From positions 1 through 42,051 of the forward strand of contig DATGLE010000046.1 of the NCBI GenBank assembly GCA_035294325.1: a stretch of 42,051 bases of DNA, given 5' to 3'. Both the position numbers and the translations under genes were made by a program. Within the stretch, counting starts at the first letter, position 1, and each line of letters begins with the position of its first letter. Source of the DNA: DATGLE01 sp035294325 (GTDB lineage Bacteria; Chloroflexota; Ktedonobacteria; Ktedonobacterales; Ktedonobacteraceae). The notes beneath the pieces are model-generated. The model saw only the letters and a program-made list of their open reading frames with translations, was not told where the DNA came from and did not search any database. Positions 32,562 through 40,411 of the stretch are shown one piece after another.

Positions 32562-32644
32562 CTGGTATGCTATGCAATAAAATGCGCCTCACGCATTTTA
32601 TTGCATAGCATACCAGAAAGGCGAGCGCCGGAGGTGCGAGCAAG
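32562..32644. repeat. Fold-back element D: 25-bp arms plus tail hairpin
   Basis: Perfect arms lie at 32562-32586 and 32592-32616, loop CCTCA. The tail GGCGAGCGCC-GGA-GGTGCGAG follows at 32620-32640. A mirrored GC-rich stem (GCGCGCGGATCCGCCCCGC, about 32537-32555) precedes it. It lies between the DUF429 and acyltransferase genes, both leftward. Confidence 0.8.
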
Positions 32645-32671
32645 CGAGGGGACCGGAAAGTGGGCGCGCTC

Positions 32672-33505
32672 TTAAATCCGCTGTGCGGCAGATGCTGGAT
32701 CGACGATCCAGCCCTCCAGTTCGTGGCCGGGCGGTATGCCGTAGTTATTGGGCCGCTGTGAATATGCCCACGCAGCCTGGATGGCGCATAACAGTGCGTC
32801 CAGCGTATCGCCCGTCGCGTCCGCGATAAGCTGAGTCGGGACCTCAGCGGGCAGGATAAGCTTCAAGCCATACACCGCAGAGAGATCGTCCGAACGGAGC
32901 GCCGCGACGATCTGCCCCCGCGCCGCCAGTTGATCCGGCGTCTGCTTCTGGCGCTCGTCGCTCTTATAGCTGCGCCTGCCGAGCCAGCGGCGCGCCGCCA
33001 GCGCCGGGTAGCCCTCCACGACGATACGATGGTCCGCGGTTGGGCGGCAGGGGAGGATGCTGACCGGCGAAGAGAGCAGGCGCGTTGCGCCTGCAAAGAA
33101 CATCTTTCCGACAGGGATGCGCTCCAGCATCATCGGGCTGCGGGCGCCGGTCAGAGCATCCGTAGCGCGCAAATGTAGCTTATCGCCCGCCGGTCTGCCT
33201 GAGCGGTAGCGGATCAACGTTTGCTCGAATGCGCTTTTGCCCAGCGCGGCGACGAGTTGCACATACTCTTCCCAGCGTTCGGGCCAGCCGAGTTGCGCGA
33301 GCAGCTTGCGCGGCTGCCCGAAAGGAAAATCGAGCGCGGCAATCCAGGGACCATCCTGGCGTAGAAACGCTTCGAACTGTTCAAAGCTGCTGAGGGCAAG
33401 GCATTGCTCGACGGTAAGCAGTGTGGAATGCAGCGTGCAGCATGCGCATGTTATGGGTTTGCGGCGCGTGGGAGCGCTCGTAAAGTCAAGGCCGAAAACC
33501 AGCAT
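32672..33505 (-). CDS. DUF429 domain protein (predicted RNase H-like nuclease)
   Basis: The 277-aa protein has VFGLDFTSAPTRRKP at the N-terminus, with the first acidic residue of the RNase H-like fold. AALDFPFGQPRKL, then VEGYPALAARRWLG, follow. GDTLDALLCAIQAAWAY near the C-terminus carries the last catalytic-type Asp. This matches DUF429, a predicted nuclease family without a settled function. GGGGAG stands before the ATG, and the start lies 11 nt after the stop of the GTPase gene, so it is probably the last gene of the roadblock-GTPase operon. Confidence 0.75.
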   Translation of the reverse strand: MLVFGLDFTSAPTRRKPITCACCTLHSTLLTVEQCLALSSFEQFEAFLRQDGPWIAALDFPFGQPRKLLAQLGWPERWEEYVQLVAALGKSAFEQTLIRYRSGRPAGDKLHLRATDALTGARSPMMLERIPVGKMFFAGATRLLSSPVSILPCRPTADHRIVVEGYPALAARRWLGRRSYKSDERQKQTPDQLAARGQIVAALRSDDLSAVYGLKLILPAEVPTQLIADATGDTLDALLCAIQAAWAYSQRPNNYGIPPGHELEGWIVDPASAAQRI

Positions 33506-33516
33506 GGACCGCTCCC

Positions 33517-34092
33517 CTAGAGCTGTGCCATCACTCTTTTGCTGATGCAGCGCAGCGTGGCGAAGACGCCTCTGCCATCGGAGGCAATCGCCTCGAAGCT
33601 GGGGACGCGGCGGCGGTTCAGGTAGCGCTCAAGCACGGGGACGGGCAGCGCGTTGGGCAGGTCGCGCTTATTCCACTGCATCACGAGGGGGAACGTGCTC
33701 ATGTCTTTGCCGATGCGGCGCATGTTTATTTCCAGTTCGGTGATACTCTGCACGTTCTCCTCGAACTTCTCGGCCTGTGAATCCGTCACGAAGACGATGC
33801 CATCCGCTCCATTAAGTACGGCCAGGCGTGTGCGCTCGTAGAGGATCTGCCCCGGCACAGTATAGAGGTGGAAGCGTGTGCGAAAGCCATGCACAGTGCC
33901 CAGGTCAAGTGGTAAAAAGTCAAAGAAGAGGGTGCGCTCCGTTGCGGTGGCGATGGAGAGCATCTCGCCGCGCGCGTGAGGGTTGATGCTCTTAAATACA
34001 TACTGCAAATTCGTCGTTTTGCCACAATAGCCGATGCCGTAGTAGACGATCTTGCAGTGGATCTCACGGGTTGCAATATTAATGAGCGCCAT
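33517..34092 (-). CDS. MglA-like small GTPase
   Basis: The 191-aa Ras-like GTPase has P-loop YYGIGYCGKTTNLQ at about residues 17-30, switch II-type HLYTVPGQILYERTR near 75-88, and the guanine-specificity motif QWNKRDLP near 138. The TVPGQ triplet and N-terminal INIATREIHCKIVYYG match the MglA group, in which the GTPase is switched by roadblock proteins. It probably controls polarity, gliding, secretion or cell-surface signalling. Its gene lies 15 nt after a roadblock gene. No separate GAP is visible apart from the roadblock pair. Confidence 0.92.
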   Translation of the reverse strand: MALINIATREIHCKIVYYGIGYCGKTTNLQYVFKSINPHARGEMLSIATATERTLFFDFLPLDLGTVHGFRTRFHLYTVPGQILYERTRLAVLNGADGIVFVTDSQAEKFEENVQSITELEINMRRIGKDMSTFPLVMQWNKRDLPNALPVPVLERYLNRRRVPSFEAIASDGRGVFATLRCISKRVMAQL

Positions 34093-34107
34093 AGGCTGCC
34101 AGGTCCT

Positions 34108-34602
34108 CTAATCGCGGAAGAGCAGATCAATCGTATCCTCGACTGAAGATCGAAATTGTAGATTGATGACCGACGACTTCGTGCGCGAAGTATCGTTGCG
34201 TACACGCTCCAGGATGCGTCCAAGTTCGTCTGAAGCCTTTTTCGAGAGCACTTTAACCAGACCGATATGCGTCAGTTTATCAAAGATAATGACGAGCAGC
34301 CATTGCTCCTCGATCATCGTAGTAAAGATGTTTTCCTGCACCCCTTGCTGGAAGATGCTGCGAAAATCTTTTTCGTTGAGCAATTTTGCCACTTCGCGCG
34401 AAGAGGAGAAGACGCCGGCCAGCAGCGCTCCCAGCGTGGTCGCGTTGCGCTGCATGCCGTTTCCCTGCACAGCAACCACCTGACCACTTTTATCGATGAG
34501 CATAGTGGAAGTGGCATTGGTATCGTTCATCAGTTTTGCCAGTAGAGCCGAAATAGTCGCTAATTCACGATCTGAGATGACAAGGTTCGTCAGTTGTTCC
34601 AT
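34108..34602 (-). CDS. Roadblock/LC7 domain protein
   Basis: The 164-aa start is chosen at MEQLTNLVISDREL after GGAGGG; an ATG 24 nt earlier is possible. Residues about 10-125 form a roadblock/LC7 fold (ATSTMLIDKSGQVVAVQGN, then LLVIIFDKLTHIGLVKVLS). A helical tail follows. It is likely the GAP or scaffold partner (MglB-like) of the GTPase encoded next. The second roadblock gene lies upstream in the same operon; the two could form a heterodimer. Confidence 0.85.
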   Translation of the reverse strand: MEQLTNLVISDRELATISALLAKLMNDTNATSTMLIDKSGQVVAVQGNGMQRNATTLGALLAGVFSSSREVAKLLNEKDFRSIFQQGVQENIFTTMIEEQWLLVIIFDKLTHIGLVKVLSKKASDELGRILERVRNDTSRTKSSVINLQFRSSVEDTIDLLFRD

Positions 34603-34668
34603 GGACGCGCCGCCCTCCATATACACGCCGAGCAGAGAATATGATCCGCGATGTTTGGTATCACAGTG

Positions 34669-35034
34669 TTACGCTATATCAAGAGCCTCTAAAATTTCGT
34701 TGCGGCTCGCTTTGACCAGGTGGCGCACGCGACCAATATTTGAGGCATTGTCGGAAAGAGTTACCATCAGGGCGAAGTCACCCAGAGGATCGACGCTCAC
34801 CAGCCCGTGTTCATACTCCATAAGCACGCCTACCACACTCCCGCGCGCAATTTCATGCCCCAGCGCCTCTGCTGTGCTCATACCTGTCGTCATGATTGCT
34901 CCCACAGCCTCCATATCTTCCTTGCCATCACGCGTCAGACCTTCGATCAGCAGACCATCCCTGCCGACCAGGATCGCCTGCCGCACCCCCGGAATCGATA
35001 AGAAGCGGCTCAGTGTCTGTTTTAGATCGACCAT
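34669..35034 (-). CDS. Roadblock/LC7 domain protein (MglB-like)
   Basis: The 121-aa start is at MVDLKQTLSRFLSIPGV following GGAGGG at 5 nt. A single roadblock domain covers the whole protein: RQAILVGRDGLLIEGL, AVGAIMTTGMSTAEALG, and GDFALMVTLSDNASNIGRV. It is nearer to canonical MglB than the downstream paralogue. First gene of the run roadblock, roadblock, MglA, DUF429. A fold-back repeat lies upstream. Confidence 0.87.
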   Translation of the reverse strand: MVDLKQTLSRFLSIPGVRQAILVGRDGLLIEGLTRDGKEDMEAVGAIMTTGMSTAEALGHEIARGSVVGVLMEYEHGLVSVDPLGDFALMVTLSDNASNIGRVRHLVKASRNEILEALDIA

Positions 35035-35068
35035 CTTTTCCCTCCGCACTGGCGGGCTGCCATGTATA

Positions 35069-35158
35069 CCCAATCGCATTCAAAAATGCGATTGGGCATG
35101 AATTGATAATACATTCAGAAACGCCGCTAGCGCGGCTAGCCTTCGGCTCATCTGAATG
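35069..35158. repeat. Fold-back element E: small hairpin and nested GC-rich stem
   Basis: CCCAATCGCATT (35069-35080) pairs with 35085-35096 (loop CAAA). Then CATTCAGA (35112-35119) pairs with TCTGAATG (35151-35158) around a GC-rich core containing GCCGCTAGCGCGGC. It lies in the gap between the roadblock operon and guaB (35035-35310), which has no gene. Confidence 0.6.
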
Positions 35159-35310
35159 CAAGGTAGTTATTCAACGCCGTGAGTATGATGCTTGCTATTC
35201 TAGCGTATGCGCTGCCCTGGCGCAATCGAATGGGACATCCTGGCTAATGTCGCCATTTCGGTGTTGCAAGCATAGTCCCGCAATCATACTCACAGATCTT
35301 TCTGAGGCCG

Positions 35311-36813
35311 CTACCTGTTCTTTACGCCATAATTCGGCGATTCCTTCGTAATCATCACGTCGTGTGGATGACTCTCGCGCAGTCCGGCACTGGTAATGCG
35401 TGCGAAGCGCGTATGCTCCTGCATTTCTTTAATTGTCGCGGCACCGGCATAGCCCATCGCCTGGCGCAGACCGCCGACGAGCTGGTAGACCAGCGGGCCG
35501 AGCATGCCTTTATAGGGAACGCGGGCCTCAATGCCCTCGGCAATTACCTGTGACTCATCGGTGCCATCCTGGAAGTAGCGATCCTTGCTGTAGCTGCGCT
35601 GCTTCATGGCCGCCACCGAACCCATGCCGCGATAATCTTTGAAGCGCTCACCGTGCGAGATAATCAGTTCGCCGGGGCTTTCATCCACGCCGGCCAGCAA
35701 ACTCCCCAGCATGACCGTATCGGCTCCGGCGGCAATGGCCTTGGCGATATCGCCCGAATACTGGATGCCGCCATCGCCGATTATCGGGACGCCGTAGCGG
35801 TGCGCGACACGCGCGCAGTCGTAGATGGCGGTGATCTGGGGCATACCGACGCCGGCGATTACGCGAGTTGTGCAGATACTGCCAGGTCCCACGCCCACCT
35901 TGACGGCATCCGCCCCGGCCTGGATCAGCGCCTCGGTGGCCTCCGCTGTGACGACGTTGCCGGCGATCAATTGCGCCCGCCTGCCGAAGCGGTCCTTGAT
36001 GCGCGCGACCTGCTCGATGACCATACGTGAGTGCGCATGCGAAGTGTCGACCACCAGCACATCAACGCCCTCTTCGACCAGCGCGGCGCAGCGCTCATCG
36101 CTGTCCGGTCCCACGCCTACAGCAGCACCCACGCGCAGGCGGCCATACTCGTCCTTCGCGGCATGGGGATAGAGGATCTTCTTCTGAATGTCCTTCATGG
36201 TGATGAGACCTTTGAGCATGCCATGCTCATCGACTACCGGCAGCTTCTCGATCTTGTAACGATGGAGGCTATCGCGCGCCTGCTCCAGCGTGGTTCCCAC
36301 CGGCACCGTAATCAGCGGTTCACGCGTCATCAGTTCGGAGATCGGGCGATTCACGTTCGTCTCGAAGCGGATATCGCGATTTGTGAGGATGCCCACCAGC
36401 CGGCCCTGCTCGGTAATGGGGATGCCGGAGATGTGGAAGCGCTTCATGGCGCTGAGCGCCTCCTGCAATGACGCATCCGGCGCCAGGGTGATCGGATCGG
36501 TAATCATGCCCGATTCCGAACGCTTCACTTTATCGACCTCCTGCGCCTGCTCGTCGATGGGCAAATTACGATGGATGATACCGATCCCGCCCTCGCGCGC
36601 CAGAGCAATCGCCAGGCGGCCCTCCGTCACCGTATCCATGGCCGCGCTGACGATAGGGATGTTGATGCTGATGGCGCGCGTAAGCTGTGTCCGTGTCGAG
36701 ACATCGCGAGGGAGAACCGAAGAGGCAGCGGGAATAATGAGTACGTCATCAAAGGTGAAGCCCTCCTTGGCGAACTTCTCTTCGAGTGCGCCGGAGGTAT
36801 AGTCTAAAGACAT
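35311..36813 (-). CDS. guaB: IMP dehydrogenase
   Basis: The 500-aa product starts at MSLDYTSGALEEKF, which has AAGGAGG 10 nt upstream; the frame is open further up but runs through the leader. FTFDDVLIIPAASSVLP is the family N-terminus. Two CBS domains lie at about residues 100-220. The active-site loop GPGSICTTRVIAG holds the catalytic Cys, and DGGIQYSGDIAKAIAAGA binds phosphate. It oxidises IMP to XMP with NAD, the committed step to GTP. Monocistronic, with a promoter and an intrinsic terminator in its leader. Confidence 0.97.
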   Translation of the reverse strand: MSLDYTSGALEEKFAKEGFTFDDVLIIPAASSVLPRDVSTRTQLTRAISINIPIVSAAMDTVTEGRLAIALAREGGIGIIHRNLPIDEQAQEVDKVKRSESGMITDPITLAPDASLQEALSAMKRFHISGIPITEQGRLVGILTNRDIRFETNVNRPISELMTREPLITVPVGTTLEQARDSLHRYKIEKLPVVDEHGMLKGLITMKDIQKKILYPHAAKDEYGRLRVGAAVGVGPDSDERCAALVEEGVDVLVVDTSHAHSRMVIEQVARIKDRFGRRAQLIAGNVVTAEATEALIQAGADAVKVGVGPGSICTTRVIAGVGMPQITAIYDCARVAHRYGVPIIGDGGIQYSGDIAKAIAAGADTVMLGSLLAGVDESPGELIISHGERFKDYRGMGSVAAMKQRSYSKDRYFQDGTDESQVIAEGIEARVPYKGMLGPLVYQLVGGLRQAMGYAGAATIKEMQEHTRFARITSAGLRESHPHDVMITKESPNYGVKNR

Positions 36814-36831
36814 GGCTGAGGCATCCTCCTT

Positions 36832-36868
36832 AAAAAAACGACCAGCCGCGTTGTCGCGCATGCTGGTC
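36832..36868 (-). terminator. Intrinsic terminator in the guaB leader (possible attenuator)
   Basis: On the minus strand GACCAGC (36868-36862) pairs with GCTGGTC (36846-36840), and an inner CGCG-ACAA-CGCG extends the stem past a 3-nt bulge. TTTTTTT (36838-36832) follows, directly before the ribosome site at 36825-36830. CCCCATTGGGG (36883-36873) upstream could pair alternatively. Confidence 0.75.
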
Positions 36869-36922
36869 CCATCCCCAATGGGGAAAGCAATGGCCTGTAT
36901 AGGAGCAAAAAAAGTTTGTAAT

Positions 36923-36952
36923 AGTGTAGCATCTGGCATCAAGATACGTCAA
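36923..36952 (-). promoter_or_regulatory. guaB promoter
   Basis: TTGACG (36952-36947), an 18-bp spacer and TACACT (36928-36923) form a vegetative promoter. It would give a leader of about 100 nt containing the terminator above. Confidence 0.55.
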
Positions 36953-37101
36953 ATCATAGCAACCCACTATCGAGATCATCCCGGGCTTGTCAACTGAGCC
37001 AGACTGCTGTACTGTTATATAGGGATTCTCTATCATTATCTTTGATATATCTCAGAGGGTATCTAATGCTTCCCGGCTTCGCCCTTTTCTGGCTGGCCTT
37101 C

Positions 37102-37197
37102 GCGCGGCTCCGCCACGCTAGAGATAGATGTTGTTGTGTGAGCAGGGGCGAAACCCCTGCTCACACAACAACATAAGGCCAGCGCCGCAGGCGCGAG
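37102..37197. repeat. Fold-back element F: 21-bp arms with mirrored flanking hairpins
   Basis: Perfect arms lie at 37128-37148 and 37154-37174, loop CGAAA. The right tail has GCGCC-GCA-GGCGC then GAGA (37182-37198). The left flank GCGCGGCTCCGCCACGC (37102-37118) is the reverse-complement form of the tail seen beside element A, so F is symmetric. It lies in the guaB/ABC divergent gap. Confidence 0.8.
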
Positions 37198-37247
37198 AAG
37201 CGATGGGGTCGAGAACAGGCATACTCTCACTATAAAGGAGACTCTGA

Positions 37248-38225
37248 ATGTCTGCTCGTGTGCAGGCGACGGCGCAGATGGCACATCGGATTGGCGCGGG
37301 TGATGAGGCTATCGTCGTTGATAATTTCAGTAAAAGCTACGGCTCACATAGAGTTGTCGATCATTTAGAATTTACGGTACGACGCGGAGAGATCTTCGCT
37401 TTGCTGGGACCAAATGGTGCCGGAAAAACGACAACCGTTGAAACCCTCGAAGGCTATCGCAAGCCGGACGAGGGCGCTATTCGCGTCCTGGGCTGCGATC
37501 CGCTGCGTGATGCGCGGGCGCTCAAGCCGCAAATCGGCGTGATGCTGCAACAGGATGGCCTCTATCCCGGCCTGACGGCGCGCGAGGTCCTGCGCCTCTT
37601 CGCCGGCTACTATCAACATCCCCAGAATATCGACGCTCTGCTCGAACGCGTCGGACTCACCGCTGCGGCGAAAACGCGCTGCCGCAGGCTGTCTGGCGGG
37701 CAGAAGCGGCGCCTGGCCCTGGCCGGAGCGCTGGTCGGCAATCCCAGGCTTGTTTTTATGGATGAGCCTACCGCCGGCATGGATCCGCAGGCGCGGCTGA
37801 CGACGTGGGAGATTATTCGCGATTTGCAGCGCAGCGGCGTGACGATCTTGCTCACGACGCACCTGATGGACGAAGCCGAGCGCCTGGCTGATCGCGTCGC
37901 CATTATCGATCATGGCCGTCTGATCGCGCTCGATACGCCGGCGAACTTGATGGGCGTGCAGCAGGCCAGCGTGGTACGCTTCGTCGCGCCCGCCGGGCTG
38001 GATTGCGCGGAACTGGCGGCGCTGCCCTCGGCACGTAAAGCGGAGGAGGTTCGCCCGGGCAGCTACCTGCTTGAGACGAATTCTCCCGGCGCCGTACCCG
38101 AACTGCTGGCCGAACTTACCGCCTGGATGCGCGATCACCAGATTACGCTTTCCGAAATGCGCGTGGGGCACGGCTCGCTGGAAGACCTCTTCCTGCGCCT
38201 GACAGGCTCAGATGTGCGAGAATAA
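37248..38225 (+). CDS. ABC transporter ATP-binding subunit (DrrA/CcmA-like exporter)
   Basis: The 325-aa product has Walker A LLGPNGAGKTTT near residue 51, the Q-loop MLQQDGLYPG, the signature LSGGQKRRLALAGAL near 145, Walker B LVFMDEPTAGMDP, and a switch His in LLTTHLMDEAERL. The C-terminal ~90 residues are the extra domain found in DrrA-type ATPases. AAAGGAG lies 8 nt before the ATG. It powers the ABC-2 permease encoded 14 nt downstream. The pair probably exports a drug, lipid or polysaccharide; the cargo is unknown. Confidence 0.93.
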   Translation: MSARVQATAQMAHRIGAGDEAIVVDNFSKSYGSHRVVDHLEFTVRRGEIFALLGPNGAGKTTTVETLEGYRKPDEGAIRVLGCDPLRDARALKPQIGVMLQQDGLYPGLTAREVLRLFAGYYQHPQNIDALLERVGLTAAAKTRCRRLSGGQKRRLALAGALVGNPRLVFMDEPTAGMDPQARLTTWEIIRDLQRSGVTILLTTHLMDEAERLADRVAIIDHGRLIALDTPANLMGVQQASVVRFVAPAGLDCAELAALPSARKAEEVRPGSYLLETNSPGAVPELLAELTAWMRDHQITLSEMRVGHGSLEDLFLRLTGSDVRE

Positions 38226-38239
38226 AAAAGAGTAAATAT

Positions 38240-39034
38240 ATGACGACACAGGCAACAAATACAGATCCATATGCTGCTGCGGGTGAGAAAGGCGCAGCCG
38301 CTCCTCTCGCTCGGCAGATTATGACGCAGACACGCTTCGAACTGCTGCTCACGCTGCGGCGCGGCGAGAATATCCTGGTGACGTTAATCGTCCCGGTAGT
38401 GCTGCTCATCTTCTTCACCTCACTCAATATTGTGCCCGCCGTTAATGGCAGTGCGGTGAACTTTCTCCTGCCTGGCATTCTGGCGCTGGCAATTATGGCG
38501 GCGGGCATGGTCAATCTAGGCATCGCGACGGCCTACGAGCGCTATTACGGCGTGCTGAAACGCCTGGGCAGTTCGCCGCTGCCGCGCAGCGGACTCATCA
38601 GCGCAAAGATCATCGCCGTTCTCGTTCTGGAGGCCGTGCAGGTCATCATTCTCGTGGCTGTGGCGATGGCGCTCTACGGGTGGAAGCTATCGGGATCGCC
38701 GCTGCTGGCGCTGCTTTCGATAGCGCTGGGCACGGTGACGTTTGCCGCGCTCGGACTGGCGATGGCGGGCGCTTTGCGGGCTGAACTCACGCTGGCGGGG
38801 GCCAACGCGCTCTTCCTGTTCTTCATTCTGATCGGCGGCGGTATTCTGCCGCTGAGTCATCTGCCCGCGCCACTGGCGGCAGTGGCGCAGATCCTGCCGG
38901 CGGCGGCGCTCACGCAGGCATTACAGGCGACGATGACGAACGCAGCGCCTTTTCCCGCCTATCCGCTGCTCGTGCTGGCGATCTGGGCGTTGCTTATCCT
39001 CCTGGTAGCGATTCGCACCTTCCAGTGGGAATAA
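38240..39034 (+). CDS. ABC-2 type permease
   Basis: The 264-aa protein has six hydrophobic segments from about residue 43 on (ILVTLIVPVVLLIFF, then FLLPGILALAIMAAGMV). YERYYGVLKRLGSSPLPRS is the coupling-helix region of ABC2_membrane permeases. ILIGGGILPLSHLP near residue 195 lies between the last helices. It forms the membrane channel with the ATPase encoded upstream. The first 30 residues are polar and likely cytosolic. Confidence 0.92.
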   Translation: MTTQATNTDPYAAAGEKGAAAPLARQIMTQTRFELLLTLRRGENILVTLIVPVVLLIFFTSLNIVPAVNGSAVNFLLPGILALAIMAAGMVNLGIATAYERYYGVLKRLGSSPLPRSGLISAKIIAVLVLEAVQVIILVAVAMALYGWKLSGSPLLALLSIALGTVTFAALGLAMAGALRAELTLAGANALFLFFILIGGGILPLSHLPAPLAAVAQILPAAALTQALQATMTNAAPFPAYPLLVLAIWALLILLVAIRTFQWE

Positions 39035-39047
39035 TTAAAATCGCCGG

Positions 39048-39554
39048 CTATGTGGCTCTCCAGGTCCACTGGTTGGGGCAGGTATAGTCCAGTATGGCGA
39101 AATTGCCTGCTTTGCCCAGCCAGGAGACAATAAATTGCGGCAGATTTGAGTGTCGCAGGTGGTTCTCGCTGTCGGGGAGCAGGACGTAGATGCCGTCCAG
39201 TTCATGTACATGTGAGATGGCGATGTGGAAGGTCGCCACCTGGTTGATGATAATATCGACGTTGAAGGTGATAGTTCTGGTCGGCGTATCGTAGTTCAGC
39301 AGGTGAGGAATGATGGTGTCATCTCCTTTGCGGAAGGGATCCTGGAAGGTATAGTCGGTTTTGTAGGGGTTGTCGGGGGTAGCGAAAGCAAAAGCGTAAG
39401 CCTCGCTGCACAGGTCGTACTTGTATGCGCTATTGGCTACACGCAGAAGGCCGGAATGCGCCACCGGCGTGCGAGGGGCCAGTACGAAGCGCAGGGCAAA
39501 GAGACTGGTCGCAATTACTACAAGGCCAGCAAGAAGCAATAGCCTGCGTTTCAT
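39048..39554 (-). CDS. Hypothetical membrane-anchored, exported protein
   Basis: The 168-aa start is at MKRRLLLLAGLVVIATS, with GGAGGAG 9 nt upstream; the frame is open 150 nt further but that part is low-complexity. A signal anchor spans residues 3-25. The exported part is mostly beta-type (YKYDLCSEAYAFAFATPD, then TRTITFNVDIIINQVATFHI) with two Cys near its ends. I recognise no family. It converges with the ABC permease gene; 13 nt separate the stops. Confidence 0.65.
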   Translation of the reverse strand: MKRRLLLLAGLVVIATSLFALRFVLAPRTPVAHSGLLRVANSAYKYDLCSEAYAFAFATPDNPYKTDYTFQDPFRKGDDTIIPHLLNYDTPTRTITFNVDIIINQVATFHIAISHVHELDGIYVLLPDSENHLRHSNLPQFIVSWLGKAGNFAILDYTCPNQWTWRAT

Positions 39555-39777
39555 GTGCGCATCTCCTCCGCTTATGCAACCTTCTCTATACGAAGCCGCA
39601 CGATGATGAAGTTTAACAACCAGCATCGGAGCTGCCTCACCAGGCGCAGCGGCGCGCTTCTTCGCACCTCGTTGGGCCTGTCGAGCGCCCGCAAGCGCCA
39701 TCAATCGCGCACCTGCGCAGGGGGTATTCTCTTCTCTGGTTGCTAAACTTCTACGCGAGAAAGATAGATTGCCTGCC

Positions 39778-40281
39778 TCAATCTCGTCCGGCGGGAATAG
39801 GAGATTCCTCCTGCTCCTCGTCAGGCTCGGTTTCGGGTTCGGGTTGCTGCAACAGCACCAGCGCGATCAGGAATATCGCCAGGATAACGACGTGCATCGC
39901 GGTACACCAGGCGCAGATCGTATGGAGCCGGACAAGCTCTACATAGACGAGATAGAAAACGGTCAGAAGGCCCAGCAGCGACCAGGCAAAGGCGGCCACA
40001 AGCAGCGAACGCCGTTCCGGCCAGAGGCGCCAGTTCGCGAAGGCCAGGGCCGCGCTGACGATGGCCCAGAAGAGGCCGGGAATGGTGATAGGCACGCTTG
40101 TGCCGGGTATAACAGAAAAGGCGCTGGAGAGAACGCGCGCGCAGTCGACGATACCGCTGCTGGAGCAGACCAGGGGCACATTCTCGTAATGGACGCTGGT
40201 CAGATAGATTGCGATGCAGGCCCCCAGTATTGAGAGGATGAAGAGAGCGATCTGACCGCCTGAGCGTTGTATAGCAGTCAT
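39778..40281 (-). CDS. Vitamin K epoxide reductase (VKOR) family protein
   Basis: The 167-aa protein has four membrane helices. The loop cysteines are in VCSSSGIVDCARVL, after the first helix, and the active-site CxxC is in HTICAWCTAMH in the fourth. Both pairs are typical of bacterial VKOR, which uses quinone to reoxidise a DsbA-like protein and so drives disulfide formation outside the cell. No thioredoxin domain is fused and no dsbA gene lies nearby. AGAGGAAAC precedes the ATG. The acidic, Pro-rich tail (EPETEPDEEQEES) is unusual. Confidence 0.93.
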   Translation of the reverse strand: MTAIQRSGGQIALFILSILGACIAIYLTSVHYENVPLVCSSSGIVDCARVLSSAFSVIPGTSVPITIPGLFWAIVSAALAFANWRLWPERRSLLVAAFAWSLLGLLTVFYLVYVELVRLHTICAWCTAMHVVILAIFLIALVLLQQPEPETEPDEEQEESPIPAGRD

Positions 40282-40364
40282 GAGTTTCCTCTTTTATTCT
40301 CCAATCTATAAAGTGGACAATGCCAGTTGAGGATAGCATAGCGTCGCCGCGACAGAATGTCAAT

Positions 40365-40411
40365 CTAACAAATGGGGTGCAGGGGCGAAGCCCCTGCACC
40401 CCATTTGTTAG
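40365..40411. repeat. Fold-back element G overlapping a stop codon
   Basis: Perfect 22-bp arms lie at 40365-40386 and 40390-40411, loop GAA. The right arm includes the TAA stop (40408-40410) of the leftward OppF-type gene. No strong T-run or GC tail accompanies it, so it may be a terminator variant or a bare member of the repeat family. Confidence 0.75.
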
